A stretch of DNA of 7,337 nt from an uncultured Sphingobacteriaceae bacterium (GCA_937875035.1 CALNCF010000106.1:1-7337), one strand, 5' to 3'. Shown: positions 1 to 6,174, numbered from the stretch's first letter. The notes: generated from the sequence alone by a model not told the origin. A program made the numbers and translations.

Positions 1-943
1 TTTCGCGGCTTCTTCCGCGATCTTACGGATGTGATCGGGTGTGGTGCCGCAGCATCCCCCGACGATATTCAGGAACCCGTGTTCGATAAAATCATGAATG
101 TGCACGCACATCATCTCCGGGCTCTCGTCATACTCCCCGAATTCGTTCGGCAGGCCGGCATTCGGGTAGGCGCTGACAAAGGTTTCCGACTTCGCCGCCA
201 TCTCTTCAATGTAAGGCCTCATCTCCTTCGCGCCCAGGGCGCAGTTCAGCCCAACGCTTAACAATTGCGCATGGCTCACGGAATTAAGAAAGGCTTCGTC
301 CGCTGGCATCGGTGATCGTACCAGATACCATCACCGGGATTTTTTGCCCGGTCTCTTTACAGTATTGATCGAGGGCGAAAAGGCCGGCTTTAGCATTCAG
401 CGTATCGAAGATCGTTTCTATCAGGATAATATCGGAACCCCCGTCTATCAGTCCACGGATCTGTTCCGTGTAAGCCGCCACCAGCTCGTCGAAAGAAATG
501 GCGCGGAACCCGGGATCATTCACATCGGGAGAAAGAGACAGGGTACGGTTGGTCGGTCCGACCGATCCTGCTACGAAGCGGGGCTTGCCGGGGTTCGCCT
601 GTGTATATTCCCGGGCAGCCTGTTTCGCAAGACGGGCGCCCTCATAATTCAGTTCGTATACCAGGTTCTCCATGTGATAATCGGCCATGGAGATGGCATT
701 CGAGCTGAAGGTGTTTGTTTCTAAAATATCGGCTCCGGCATCCAGGTATTCCCGGTGGATCGCCAGGATAATATCCGGGCGGGTCAGGTTCAGCAGGTCG
801 TTGTTCCCTTTCAGGTCACCGGCATGATCCTTAAAACGTTCTCCCCTGAAATCCTCTTCCCCGAGCTTGTAACGCTGGATCATGGTGCCCATCGCGCCAT
901 CCAGCACCAGGATCCGCTCCTCTAATAATTCTTGTATGTTCAT
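1..943 (-). pseudogene. metH: Methionine synthase MetH, N-terminal homocysteine-binding domain; frameshifted and cut by the window edge
   Basis: MetH moves a methyl group from 5-methyltetrahydrofolate through cobalamin to homocysteine. Only its N-terminal homocysteine-binding barrel is here. From ATG at 943, residues 1-215 match the family: DGAMGT at 15-20, then GADILETNTF, SVGPTNRTLSLSPD, ILIETIFDTLNA and VMVSGTITDASG. The frame then shifts and stops at 284-286. The family sequence resumes in another frame at 297 (EAFLNS, GLNCALGA, NAGLPN, GGCCGTTPDHIRKI) and stays open to base 1. All three zinc-ligand cysteines (codons 243-241, 54-52, 51-49) lie after the break. Compared with the family pattern ASGRTLSGQTTEAF, about eight residues are missing: 23 nt lost, one base kept. 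This is either a real inactivating deletion or a sequence error. The gene could be full-length metH or the split form with a separate homocysteine methyltransferase subunit; the window ends too early to tell. The start follows AAGG about 10 nt upstream. Confidence 0.9.
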
Positions 944-1049
944 TTTATCAATTGCCTTAAAACCAGCACGAACCAGGGAAAAGAATAGCCTTTAACCGGG
1001 TTGGTATTGCTGCAAAAAGCTTATCTGAAAAATCAGGATTCTGAGTTCT
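944..1049 (-). other. metH leader between riboswitch aptamer and start codon (presumed expression platform)
   Basis: These 106 nt of minus-strand leader join the SAM aptamer to the metH start. No GC-rich stem followed by a U-run is obvious, so I cannot say whether control is by termination or by masking the ribosome site. Visible elements are a second copy of the 3' P1 strand (GATAAGC, 1025-1019), a TCAG / CTGA / TCAG series between the two copies that allows two alternative 4-bp pairings, a direct repeat CTGGTT-cgtg-CTGGTT (about 978-963), and a weak AAGG near 955 before the ATG at 943. The regulatory role is inferred from position only. Confidence 0.45.
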
Positions 1050-1145
1050 CTTATCATCCCCAAATTTCAGGGTAGATTTTAGCACCTTGTTAGCACAGGT
1101 TGCTAAGACATCGTTGGGTCTAATCCCTCCGTCTTTCTTGATAAG
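1050..1145 (-). promoter_or_regulatory. SAM-I (S-box) riboswitch aptamer controlling metH
   Basis: Read on the minus strand, this is a textbook SAM-I aptamer. P1 is CTTATCA (1145-1139) paired with TGATAAG (1056-1050). P2 is AAGAC paired with GTCTT, enclosing the conserved GGAGGGA...GACCC region. It is followed by the invariant GCAACC, a short P3 (CCT...AGG), the conserved AAGGTGCTAAA junction, and a P4 stem of CCC with GGGG. S-adenosylmethionine binding to such aptamers normally turns off methionine-synthesis genes, which fits metH immediately downstream. About 96 nt is normal for the compact form. I am confident in the class. The switching mechanism is not clear from the sequence. Confidence 0.93.
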
Positions 1146-1150
1146 CATCG

Positions 1151-1182
1151 CAAAGTAAACACATTAGCGGTTCATTAGCAAA
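1151..1182 (-). promoter_or_regulatory. Candidate Bacteroidota-type promoter for metH
   Basis: On the minus strand TTTG (1182-1179) is followed after 20 nt by TTACTTTG (1158-1151). This matches the Bacteroidota -33 TTTG / -7 TAnnTTTG pattern with one mismatch and about normal spacing. It would start transcription near 1145-1148, almost exactly at the first base of riboswitch helix P1, which is independent positional support. Confidence 0.6.
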
Positions 1183-1289
1183 TGTTTTTTGTGGATGGAA
1201 GAGTGTGAGGATCACCGGCCGGTACTGAAACCCCTTGCCGTTACTGCGTATAAGGAGCGCTGAAGGATTAAGGAAAGGGGACAGAATGC
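1183..1289. other. Central part of the metH/pstS divergent intergenic region, no assigned function
   Basis: No gene or RNA is recognisable in these 107 bases. Visible structure is limited to a perfect 10-bp palindrome ACCGGCCGGT (1214-1223), a possible long-range pairing of CCCCTT (1231-1236) with AAGGGG (1275-1280), and a purine-rich stretch (about 1262-1281). None has a match to a motif I know. They might be regulator sites for either divergent promoter. Confidence 0.4.
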
Positions 1290-1322
1290 TTAACGTTAAG
1301 TTAACATTAACTTAATCTGTTT
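1290..1322 (+). promoter_or_regulatory. Candidate Pho box: TTAA half-sites with 11-bp period upstream of pstS
   Basis: TTAAC at 1290, TTAAC at 1301 and TTAAT at 1312 are direct repeats exactly 11 bp apart, and extra TTAA units lie between them at 1296 and 1307. PhoB/PhoP-type response regulators bind direct repeats with an 11-bp period, and the Bacillus PhoP sites are TTAACA-like. Position just upstream of the pst promoter and the phosphate function of the operon support a Pho-regulon operator. The regulator itself is not in this window, so its identity is inferred. Confidence 0.6.
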
Positions 1323-1337
1323 GACTTACCCGGATCG

Positions 1338-1345
1338 TATTTTTG
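1338..1345 (+). promoter_or_regulatory. Candidate -7 promoter element of the pst operon
   Basis: TATTTTTG is a perfect match to the Bacteroidota -7 consensus TAnnTTTG. The nearest TTTG upstream (1320-1323) is only 14 nt away, too close for a normal -33 element. That would suit an activator-dependent promoter in which the TTAA array at 1290-1322 replaces the -33 contact. Transcription would begin only a few bases before the pstS GTG at 1353. Confidence 0.5.
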
Positions 1346-1352
1346 AACAGAA

Positions 1353-2354
1353 GTGATAAAGAAGCTGGCCCCTTTTCTGTTTATTGTATTCACGATCCTG
1401 CTGCTTTCGGCATGCTTTAAAGCATACCGGTCGAAGATCAGGATCGATGGCTCGAGTACGGTCTACCCGGTTACGGAAGCCGTGGCAGAGGAGTACCGTG
1501 CGGAGCACGGGGATGTGAAGCTGACAGTGGGAGTGAGTGGTACCGGTGGTGGCTTGCGTAAGCTGGCCCGCCACGAGATCGAGATCGCGAACGCATCGCG
1601 CCCGATCAGCCGGGGCGAGATCGGTTTGTGCCGGAAGAACGGGGTCGAGTTCATCGAGCTGCCGGTTTGCTATGATGGCATCGTGATCGTGGTCAATCCT
1701 GAAAATGATTTTGTTGATTATTTAAGCGTATCGGAGCTGAAAAAGATCTGGGAGCCCGCCGCGCAGGGTAGGATCAGGACCTGGAAGCAGGTGCGCGATA
1801 CCTGGCCGGATAAGCCTTTGCATCTTTATGGGGCCGGTACTTCTTCGGGCACCTACGATTATTTTACGGAAGCGATCAATGGAACGGCGCATTCTTCGCG
1901 CGGCGATTATACGGCCAGCGAAGACGACAACGTGCTGGTGCAGGGTGTGTCGGGCGACCGTCATGCCTTAGGCTATTTCGGCCTGGCCTATTACCTGGAG
2001 AATAAAAACATACTGCGGCTGATCCCGGTAAAGAACGACCGGGTGGCGGGTCCGCAGGAAGCGGTATACCCGAACGACTCGACCATTATGCAGGGCTTGT
2101 ACAGCCCACTGGCACGTCCCGAGTTTATGTATGTAAACCTGGAAGCCGCGAAGCGGGAAGAGGTGAAAGAGTTTATCCGCTTCTATATGCAGCATGCCGG
2201 CAAGCTGGTCAGGGAGCTGGGGTATATTCCCTTCCCCGAACAGGGCTATCGCCTGATACAGCAACGTTTCGATGCGCAGCACAGGGGTTCCTTATTTGAG
2301 CATCGCTCGCATGTAGGAATGAATATGATGGATTTTTTAAAGGAGGCGGAATGA
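1353..2354 (+). CDS. pstS: Phosphate-binding lipoprotein of the Pst ABC transporter
   Basis: PstS captures phosphate outside the cytoplasmic membrane and delivers it to the PstCA channel. The 333-aa protein has a short lipoprotein signal (MIKK, hydrophobic 5-18, lipobox LSAC with Cys21), so it is probably membrane-anchored by lipid at Cys21. Ligand-binding motifs of the family are present: GSST at 33-36, SGTGGG at 62-67, ASRPI at 81-85 and GAGTSSGT at 160-167, which contact the phosphate oxygens in known PstS structures. The start is GTG at 1353. An in-frame TGA at 1344-1346 rules out an earlier start, and no later ATG would keep the signal peptide. No good Shine-Dalgarno sequence precedes it. 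It is the first gene of pstSCAB-phoU, and its last codons carry the ribosome site of pstC. Another oxyanion such as sulfate is unlikely given the PstC/PstA/PhoU context. Confidence 0.94.
   Translation: MIKKLAPFLFIVFTILLLSACFKAYRSKIRIDGSSTVYPVTEAVAEEYRAEHGDVKLTVGVSGTGGGLRKLARHEIEIANASRPISRGEIGLCRKNGVEFIELPVCYDGIVIVVNPENDFVDYLSVSELKKIWEPAAQGRIRTWKQVRDTWPDKPLHLYGAGTSSGTYDYFTEAINGTAHSSRGDYTASEDDNVLVQGVSGDRHALGYFGLAYYLENKNILRLIPVKNDRVAGPQEAVYPNDSTIMQGLYSPLARPEFMYVNLEAAKREEVKEFIRFYMQHAGKLVRELGYIPFPEQGYRLIQQRFDAQHRGSLFEHRSHVGMNMMDFLKEAE
2339..2346 (+). promoter_or_regulatory. Strong Shine-Dalgarno sequence of pstC inside the end of pstS
   Basis: AAAGGAGG lies 4 nt before the pstC ATG and encodes the Lys-Glu-Ala near the PstS C-terminus. 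Combined with the ATGA stop/start overlap at 2351-2354 it supports translational coupling. Bacteroidota often lack strong ribosome sites, and the other starts here have weak ones, so it stands out. Confidence 0.7.
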
Positions 2355-3271
2355 ATAGGCTCTTAACCTGGTTCGAACATATCTTTTCAGATAAGGCCAT
2401 GATGCAGGAGCGGATCATCAAACTGTTCCTCATGCTGTGCAGCCTGCTTACCGTATTGGTTACCCTGGGAATTATCGCGGTGCTGGCGGTCGATACCTTC
2501 CGTTTCTTCCAGGTCGTTTCCATTATTGATTTCTTCACCGATACCCAATGGACACCCTTGTTCGAGGATAAGCATTTCGGTATCCTGCCGCTTCTGACAG
2601 GTACCCTGCTGACCAGCTTTATCGCCATTATTATTGCGGTGCCCATGGGCCTGACCATCGCGGTCTACCTGAACGAATACGCGCCGAAGCAATTCACCCG
2701 GGTGATTAAGCCCCTGCTCGAAATACTGGCGGCCATACCTACGGTGGTGTACGGCTTCTTTGCCTTGCTCGTGGTTACACCCCTGCTGCAAAAAATAATA
2801 CCGGGACTGGGGGGCTTTAATGCCTTGTCGGCAGGACTGGTTATGGGGATCATGATCATGCCTTACATTACTTCTTTGAGTGAAGATGCCCTGCGGGCGG
2901 TGCCCGGCTCCTTGCGCGAAGCGGCCTATGGCATGGGCTCTACCCGTTTGCAAACGGCTTTCCGGGTGATGATCCCTGCAGCCTCTTCGGGTATTATGGT
3001 ATCGGTGATCCTGGCCATTTCCCGGGCGATCGGCGAGACCATGATCGTAGCCATTGCCGCCGGGCAGCAGGCCCGGCTCACGCTCAACCCCGCATCATCC
3101 GTAGAAACCATTACCACTTATATCGTGCAGGTAAGCATGGGCGATGTGCCCCGTGATTCCATCGAATACAAAAGCATTTTCGCGGCAGGGATGGCCCTGT
3201 TCGTTTTCACATTTATATTGAATAACATCAGCTTCTGGATAAAGCGGCGTATCGGGAATAAGTATGAATAA
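2351..3271 (+). CDS. pstC: Phosphate ABC transporter permease PstC
   Basis: PstC is one of the two membrane subunits forming the phosphate channel in the cytoplasmic membrane, with PstA as partner and PstB as motor. The 306-aa length is normal. Visible features are an N-terminal cytoplasmic segment, a first membrane helix at about 25-47, a soluble stretch (DFFTDTQWTPLFEDKHFG), then five further hydrophobic segments starting with LLTGTLLTSFIAIIIAVP. The EAA loop that docks onto the ATPase begins at residue 190 (EAAYGMGSTRLQTAFRVMIP). The signature SRAIGET follows, as expected for this family. The start overlaps the pstS stop by 4 nt (ATGA) and has the strongest ribosome site in the window. Nothing appears truncated or altered. 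Confidence 0.95.
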   Translation: MNRLLTWFEHIFSDKAMMQERIIKLFLMLCSLLTVLVTLGIIAVLAVDTFRFFQVVSIIDFFTDTQWTPLFEDKHFGILPLLTGTLLTSFIAIIIAVPMGLTIAVYLNEYAPKQFTRVIKPLLEILAAIPTVVYGFFALLVVTPLLQKIIPGLGGFNALSAGLVMGIMIMPYITSLSEDALRAVPGSLREAAYGMGSTRLQTAFRVMIPAASSGIMVSVILAISRAIGETMIVAIAAGQQARLTLNPASSVETITTYIVQVSMGDVPRDSIEYKSIFAAGMALFVFTFILNNISFWIKRRIGNKYE

Positions 3272-4121
3272 GCAGCGCACCCATCAGCGGAAGGATACCG
3301 CGTTCAGATACCTGGCCCTGGCTTGTACCGGGCTGGGCCTGCTTGTGCTGGCTCTTTTGCTGTACGATATCTTCGCCCGTGGCTCCGGCCGCCTGAGCTG
3401 GGATTTTATCACGCATCTTCCTTCCCGTTTCCCGGAAAAAGCCGGCATCCTGACGGCGCTTGCCGGGATGGTATCGGTCATGGTGCTGACCATGATCTTT
3501 GCGTTCCCCGTGGGTATCGCTACAGGCATCTACCTGGAAGAATACGGAACGCGTAACCGTTTTGCGCGCATCCTGGAGATCAACATCGCTAACCTGGCAG
3601 GGGTGCCCTCTATTATTTACGGGATCCTCGGCCTCGAAATATTTGTACGCTTTTGCCGCCTGGGTAACAGCATCCTTGCCGGGGCGCTTACCCTGGCCCT
3701 GCTTATTCTCCCGGTGATCGTGGTATCGACCCGCGAGGCGATCCGTGCCGTGCCGCGCTCCTTCCGCGAGGGCTCGCTGGCGATGGGCGCTACGCAATGG
3801 CAGACCATCTGGAACGTGGTCTTACCTTCGGCATTCGGTGGGATCATCACCGGGCTGATCCTGGCCATCTCCCGGGCGATCGGTGAAACGGCTCCCCTCA
3901 TCGTAGTAGGCGCGCTGGTATATGTGCCCTTTATTCCCGAGGGTCCGCTCGACCAGTTCACGGTGCTGCCGGTGCAGATCTTCAACTGGATCAGCCGTCC
4001 GCAGGCAGGCTTTGCCACCAATGCCGCCGCGGCTATTATTGTATTACTCACCTTTACGTTTGTGCTGAACGGCATAGCCGTTTACCTCCGACATAAATGG
4101 TATAAAAAAGTGAAGCACTGA
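3264..4121 (+). CDS. pstA: Phosphate ABC transporter permease PstA
   Basis: PstA is the second membrane subunit of the phosphate channel. The 285-aa protein starts with a basic cytoplasmic tail (MNKQRTHQRKD), has a membrane helix at about 14-35, a loop containing WDFITHLPSRFPEKAGI, and five more hydrophobic segments. The EAA-type loop lies around residues 169-188 (EGSLAMGATQWQTIWNVVLP; the usual EAA reads EGS here, as in many PstA proteins), followed by SRAIGETAPLIVVGA, which separates PstA from PstC. The ATG lies 8 nt inside the end of pstC, so translation is probably coupled; only a weak GGGAA-like ribosome site is visible. It ends 1 nt before pstB. Confidence 0.94.
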   Translation: MNKQRTHQRKDTAFRYLALACTGLGLLVLALLLYDIFARGSGRLSWDFITHLPSRFPEKAGILTALAGMVSVMVLTMIFAFPVGIATGIYLEEYGTRNRFARILEINIANLAGVPSIIYGILGLEIFVRFCRLGNSILAGALTLALLILPVIVVSTREAIRAVPRSFREGSLAMGATQWQTIWNVVLPSAFGGIITGLILAISRAIGETAPLIVVGALVYVPFIPEGPLDQFTVLPVQIFNWISRPQAGFATNAAAAIIVLLTFTFVLNGIAVYLRHKWYKKVKH

Positions 4122-4122
4122 C

Positions 4123-4875
4123 ATGTATAAGATCGAAGCGAAAAACATACACACCTTTTACGGGAAGACCCAGGTGCTGAAAGACATCAGCCTGGCCATC
4201 CGTCCGAATACGGTCACCGCCTTTATCGGTCCTTCGGGCTGCGGAAAGTCTACCTTACTGCGCTGCTTCAACCGGATGAATGATCTCACCGAGAACTTCA
4301 GGCTCGACGGACTGATCACCATCGACGGGCGCGATATCTATTCCCCAAAGATCGATGTTACCCTGCACCGTAAAAAGGTAGGCATGGTGTTCCAGGAGCC
4401 GAACCCCTTTCCGAAGTCGATCTTCGAGAACGTGGCCTATGGCTTAAAGGTGAACGGGCTCCGGCATAAGAAATTCCTGGCGGAAACGGTGGAACGTTCG
4501 CTGCGCCAGGCGGCCTTGTGGGATGAGGTAAAGGATGATCTCTCCAAGCCAGCTATGGAGCTGTCGGGCGGACAGCAGCAGCGGCTGTGCATTGCCCGCG
4601 CGTTGGCGGTAGAGCCTTCGGTGATCCTGATGGATGAGCCTGCCTCGGCGCTCGACCCGATCTCCACGGCGAAGATCGAAGAGCTGATCTATGAGCTGAA
4701 GAAGAAATATACCATCCTGATCGTAACGCATAATATGCAGCAGGCTGCCCGGGTGAGCGACAAGACCGCGTTCTTTTATATGGGCGAACTGATCGAATAT
4801 GATGATACTTCGCGCATCTTTACTAACCCGAAATCGCAGCAGACACAGAACTACATCACCGGAAGATTCGGCTGA
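4123..4875 (+). CDS. pstB: Phosphate ABC transporter ATPase PstB
   Basis: PstB is the cytoplasmic ATPase that powers phosphate import through PstCA. All nucleotide-binding elements are present and normal: Walker A GPSGCGKST at 36-44, Q-loop Gln91 in VFQEPNPFPKSIFENVAYG, ABC signature LSGGQQQR starting at 147, Walker B VILMDEP at 167-173 with Glu172 as the catalytic base, D-loop SALDP, and switch His203 in IVTHNMQQ. FNRMNDL after Walker A and PASALDPIST are typical of PstB rather than of other ABC ATPases. The 250-aa length is standard. It starts 1 nt after the pstA stop and ends 34 nt before phoU. Confidence 0.97.
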   Translation: MYKIEAKNIHTFYGKTQVLKDISLAIRPNTVTAFIGPSGCGKSTLLRCFNRMNDLTENFRLDGLITIDGRDIYSPKIDVTLHRKKVGMVFQEPNPFPKSIFENVAYGLKVNGLRHKKFLAETVERSLRQAALWDEVKDDLSKPAMELSGGQQQRLCIARALAVEPSVILMDEPASALDPISTAKIEELIYELKKKYTILIVTHNMQQAARVSDKTAFFYMGELIEYDDTSRIFTNPKSQQTQNYITGRFG

Positions 4876-4909
4876 TCGTATTTATTTTTTGAAAGGAATT
4901 ATTGAGAAG

Positions 4910-5590
4910 ATGAACCACCTCGAACACGAACTAAAGCACCTCAAGGCCGGCATGACGGAAATGCTGCTGCTGGGACAATCGCAGCTTGTAAAGAGCCTCG
5001 ATGCCTTGTTCCGTATGGACAAAGATCTTGCACGCGAAGTGCTCTTCAATGAAAAGCGCGTGAACGCGCTGGAGCTGAAGATCGACAAGGACTGTGAAAA
5101 TATTTTCGCTCTGTTCAACCCGGTAGCGAACGATCTGCGTTTCGTGTTCTCTTCCCTCAAAAGTAATTCGAATATTGAACGTATTGCCGATAACGCCGAG
5201 GGCATTGCGCATTATGTATTGCAAACCGGAAGCGTGTTCAGGCCGGAGCTGCTGCAACAGACCAGCTTCGCGGAAATGAGCGATACGGTGATCGGGATGA
5301 TGGCTGGTATCTGTGAGGCTTACGAGCAGGACGATACGCAGCTTGCGCGTTCGATGTTTGAAAAAGACCTGCGATTGAATGAGATCAATACGGCAGCGAC
5401 CGATCGCATTGCGGAGTACATCCGCCGGCAGCCCGATGACATCGAGCCGGCGCTTTACCTGCTGACCATTATCCGGAAGCTGGAAAGGGTAGGAGATCTG
5501 ATCACGAATATTTCGGAAGAGCTGATCTTTTACATGGAAGCGAAAGTGCTGAAGCACGGAAAGAAAACCTTTCGTGCGGGTGATAGCTGA
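4910..5590 (+). CDS. phoU: Phosphate signalling protein PhoU
   Basis: PhoU is a cytoplasmic helical, metal-binding protein that couples the state of the Pst transporter to the phosphate-sensing kinase and restrains uptake when phosphate is plentiful. The predicted 226-aa protein shows the expected two helical repeats, each with a metal-cluster motif: ERIADNAEGIA at 90-100 and ERVGDLITNISEE starting at 192. I chose ATG at 4910 because PhoU proteins begin with a HLEHELKHLK-type helix. The frame is open further upstream, but the extra residues overlap pstB and do not look like PhoU. AAAGGA (4892-4897) lies 12 nt before the start. It is last in the operon. No histidine kinase or response regulator gene follows, so these partners must lie elsewhere. 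Confidence 0.95.
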   Translation: MNHLEHELKHLKAGMTEMLLLGQSQLVKSLDALFRMDKDLAREVLFNEKRVNALELKIDKDCENIFALFNPVANDLRFVFSSLKSNSNIERIADNAEGIAHYVLQTGSVFRPELLQQTSFAEMSDTVIGMMAGICEAYEQDDTQLARSMFEKDLRLNEINTAATDRIAEYIRRQPDDIEPALYLLTIIRKLERVGDLITNISEELIFYMEAKVLKHGKKTFRAGDS

Positions 5591-5613
5591 TCGTCGCGAA
5601 CAGGCGGTCAGTT
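5585..5613 (+). terminator. Weak stem-loop at the convergent phoU / hypothetical gene ends
   Basis: A 9-bp stem with two G-T wobbles (5585-5593 with 5605-5613) and an 11-nt loop spans the phoU stop and the last codons of the opposing gene. There is no T-run after it, and the wobbles become mismatches on the other strand. It is the only candidate for ending the pst transcript that I see, and it is weak. Confidence 0.2.
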
Positions 5614-6174
5614 CAGGCGTTTGGTCATCTGGTCTTCCACTGCTCTGAAGAGCTGAGCGGGCTTCATGCCGCGCCAGTTGAGCTCGTCGAGCTGTCCGCC
5701 GAAGTTGATGTAATAATCAATATTGCTGGTCTTAAATTCTTCGATCACATGCTCCCGGAAATTGATGCCGGCGATCCATCCGTCTTCCACCTCCTGGAAC
5801 CACTCTTCATAATAGCAGTCGTCGGAGCTGTGATAGTTCAGCACATTCTCCCCGATCAGGATGAACTTATTGATCCCGTTCTCCATCATCAGCTCCAGCA
5901 CCTGGCGTTTCAGGAACATGATGTCGTTCGTAATGCAGTCGTTCCATTCGCCCAGGAATTCGATAATGGCATACTGCTGTTCGTAATCGGCGAAGAGCAC
6001 TTTCAGGTAGAGGGTAGGCGATCCGAAGAAATCCCATTGAGGGTGTATGTAGAAATTATAGATCTGGCTGCTGTATTCAAATTCGCTGTACTCTCTCCCG
6101 TAAAACGGAGAGTACTCGTCTTCCGAAGCAATGTAATCATCGCGCCACCTGTAATATGGTTCAATTTCGTGCAT
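5608..6174 (-). CDS. Unrecognised acidic, tyrosine-rich 188-aa protein, last in the murQ gene group
   Basis: I do not recognise this family. The 188-aa product has no signal peptide or membrane segment, so it should be cytoplasmic. It is acidic and unusually aromatic (about 17 Tyr and 6 Trp). The N-terminal 45 residues are polar and Tyr/Glu-rich. After that the hydrophobicity suggests an alpha/beta fold: strand (LYLKVLFAD), strand (YAIIEFLG), helix (FLKRQVLELMMENG), strand (NKFILIGENVL), a helix-rich part (EEWFQEVEDG...HVIEEFKT), strand (IDYYINFGG) and a C-terminal helix (AQLFRAVEDQMTKRL). The ATG at 6174 has AAGGA about 10 nt upstream. It starts 28 nt after murQ on the same strand, so it is probably co-transcribed and could have a role in cell-wall salvage, but that is only positional inference. 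The coding pattern (acceptable codon use, plausible protein) supports a real gene. Confidence 0.8.
   Translation of the reverse strand: MHEIEPYYRWRDDYIASEDEYSPFYGREYSEFEYSSQIYNFYIHPQWDFFGSPTLYLKVLFADYEQQYAIIEFLGEWNDCITNDIMFLKRQVLELMMENGINKFILIGENVLNYHSSDDCYYEEWFQEVEDGWIAGINFREHVIEEFKTSNIDYYINFGGQLDELNWRGMKPAQLFRAVEDQMTKRLN

Noticed and set aside
31..261. Plus-strand open frame opposite the start of the window
   Set aside because: The opposite strand encodes clear MetH sequence including the GGCCGTT zinc motif.
957..1148. 63-codon minus-strand open frame upstream of metH
   Set aside because: It lies on the SAM-I riboswitch and its leader; the RNA structure explains the sequence and the peptide resembles nothing.
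1235..1254. TTGCCG and TATAAG as a sigma70-like promoter for pstS
   Set aside because: The spacing is only 8 nt, and Bacteroidota promoters do not follow this pattern.
3228..3797. 189-codon minus-strand open frame antisense to pstC/pstA, and a similar one at 2387-2953
   Set aside because: Low-complexity Gln/Arg/His/Gly-rich translations typical of the reverse strand of GC-rich membrane-protein genes.
4879..4891. TATTTATTTTTTG as an internal promoter for phoU
   Set aside because: TA and TTTG are one base out of register with TAnnTTTG, and no suitable TTTG was seen at the expected distance upstream.
4799..4909. Upstream extension of phoU starting inside pstB
   Set aside because: The extra residues are encoded in a second frame of pstB and do not resemble a PhoU N-terminus; ATG at 4910 fits the family length and has a ribosome site.
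4931..5557. Long minus-strand open frame (208 codons) antisense to phoU
   Set aside because: Shadow of a strongly coding gene; the product is rich in Arg, Gln and His with no family features.
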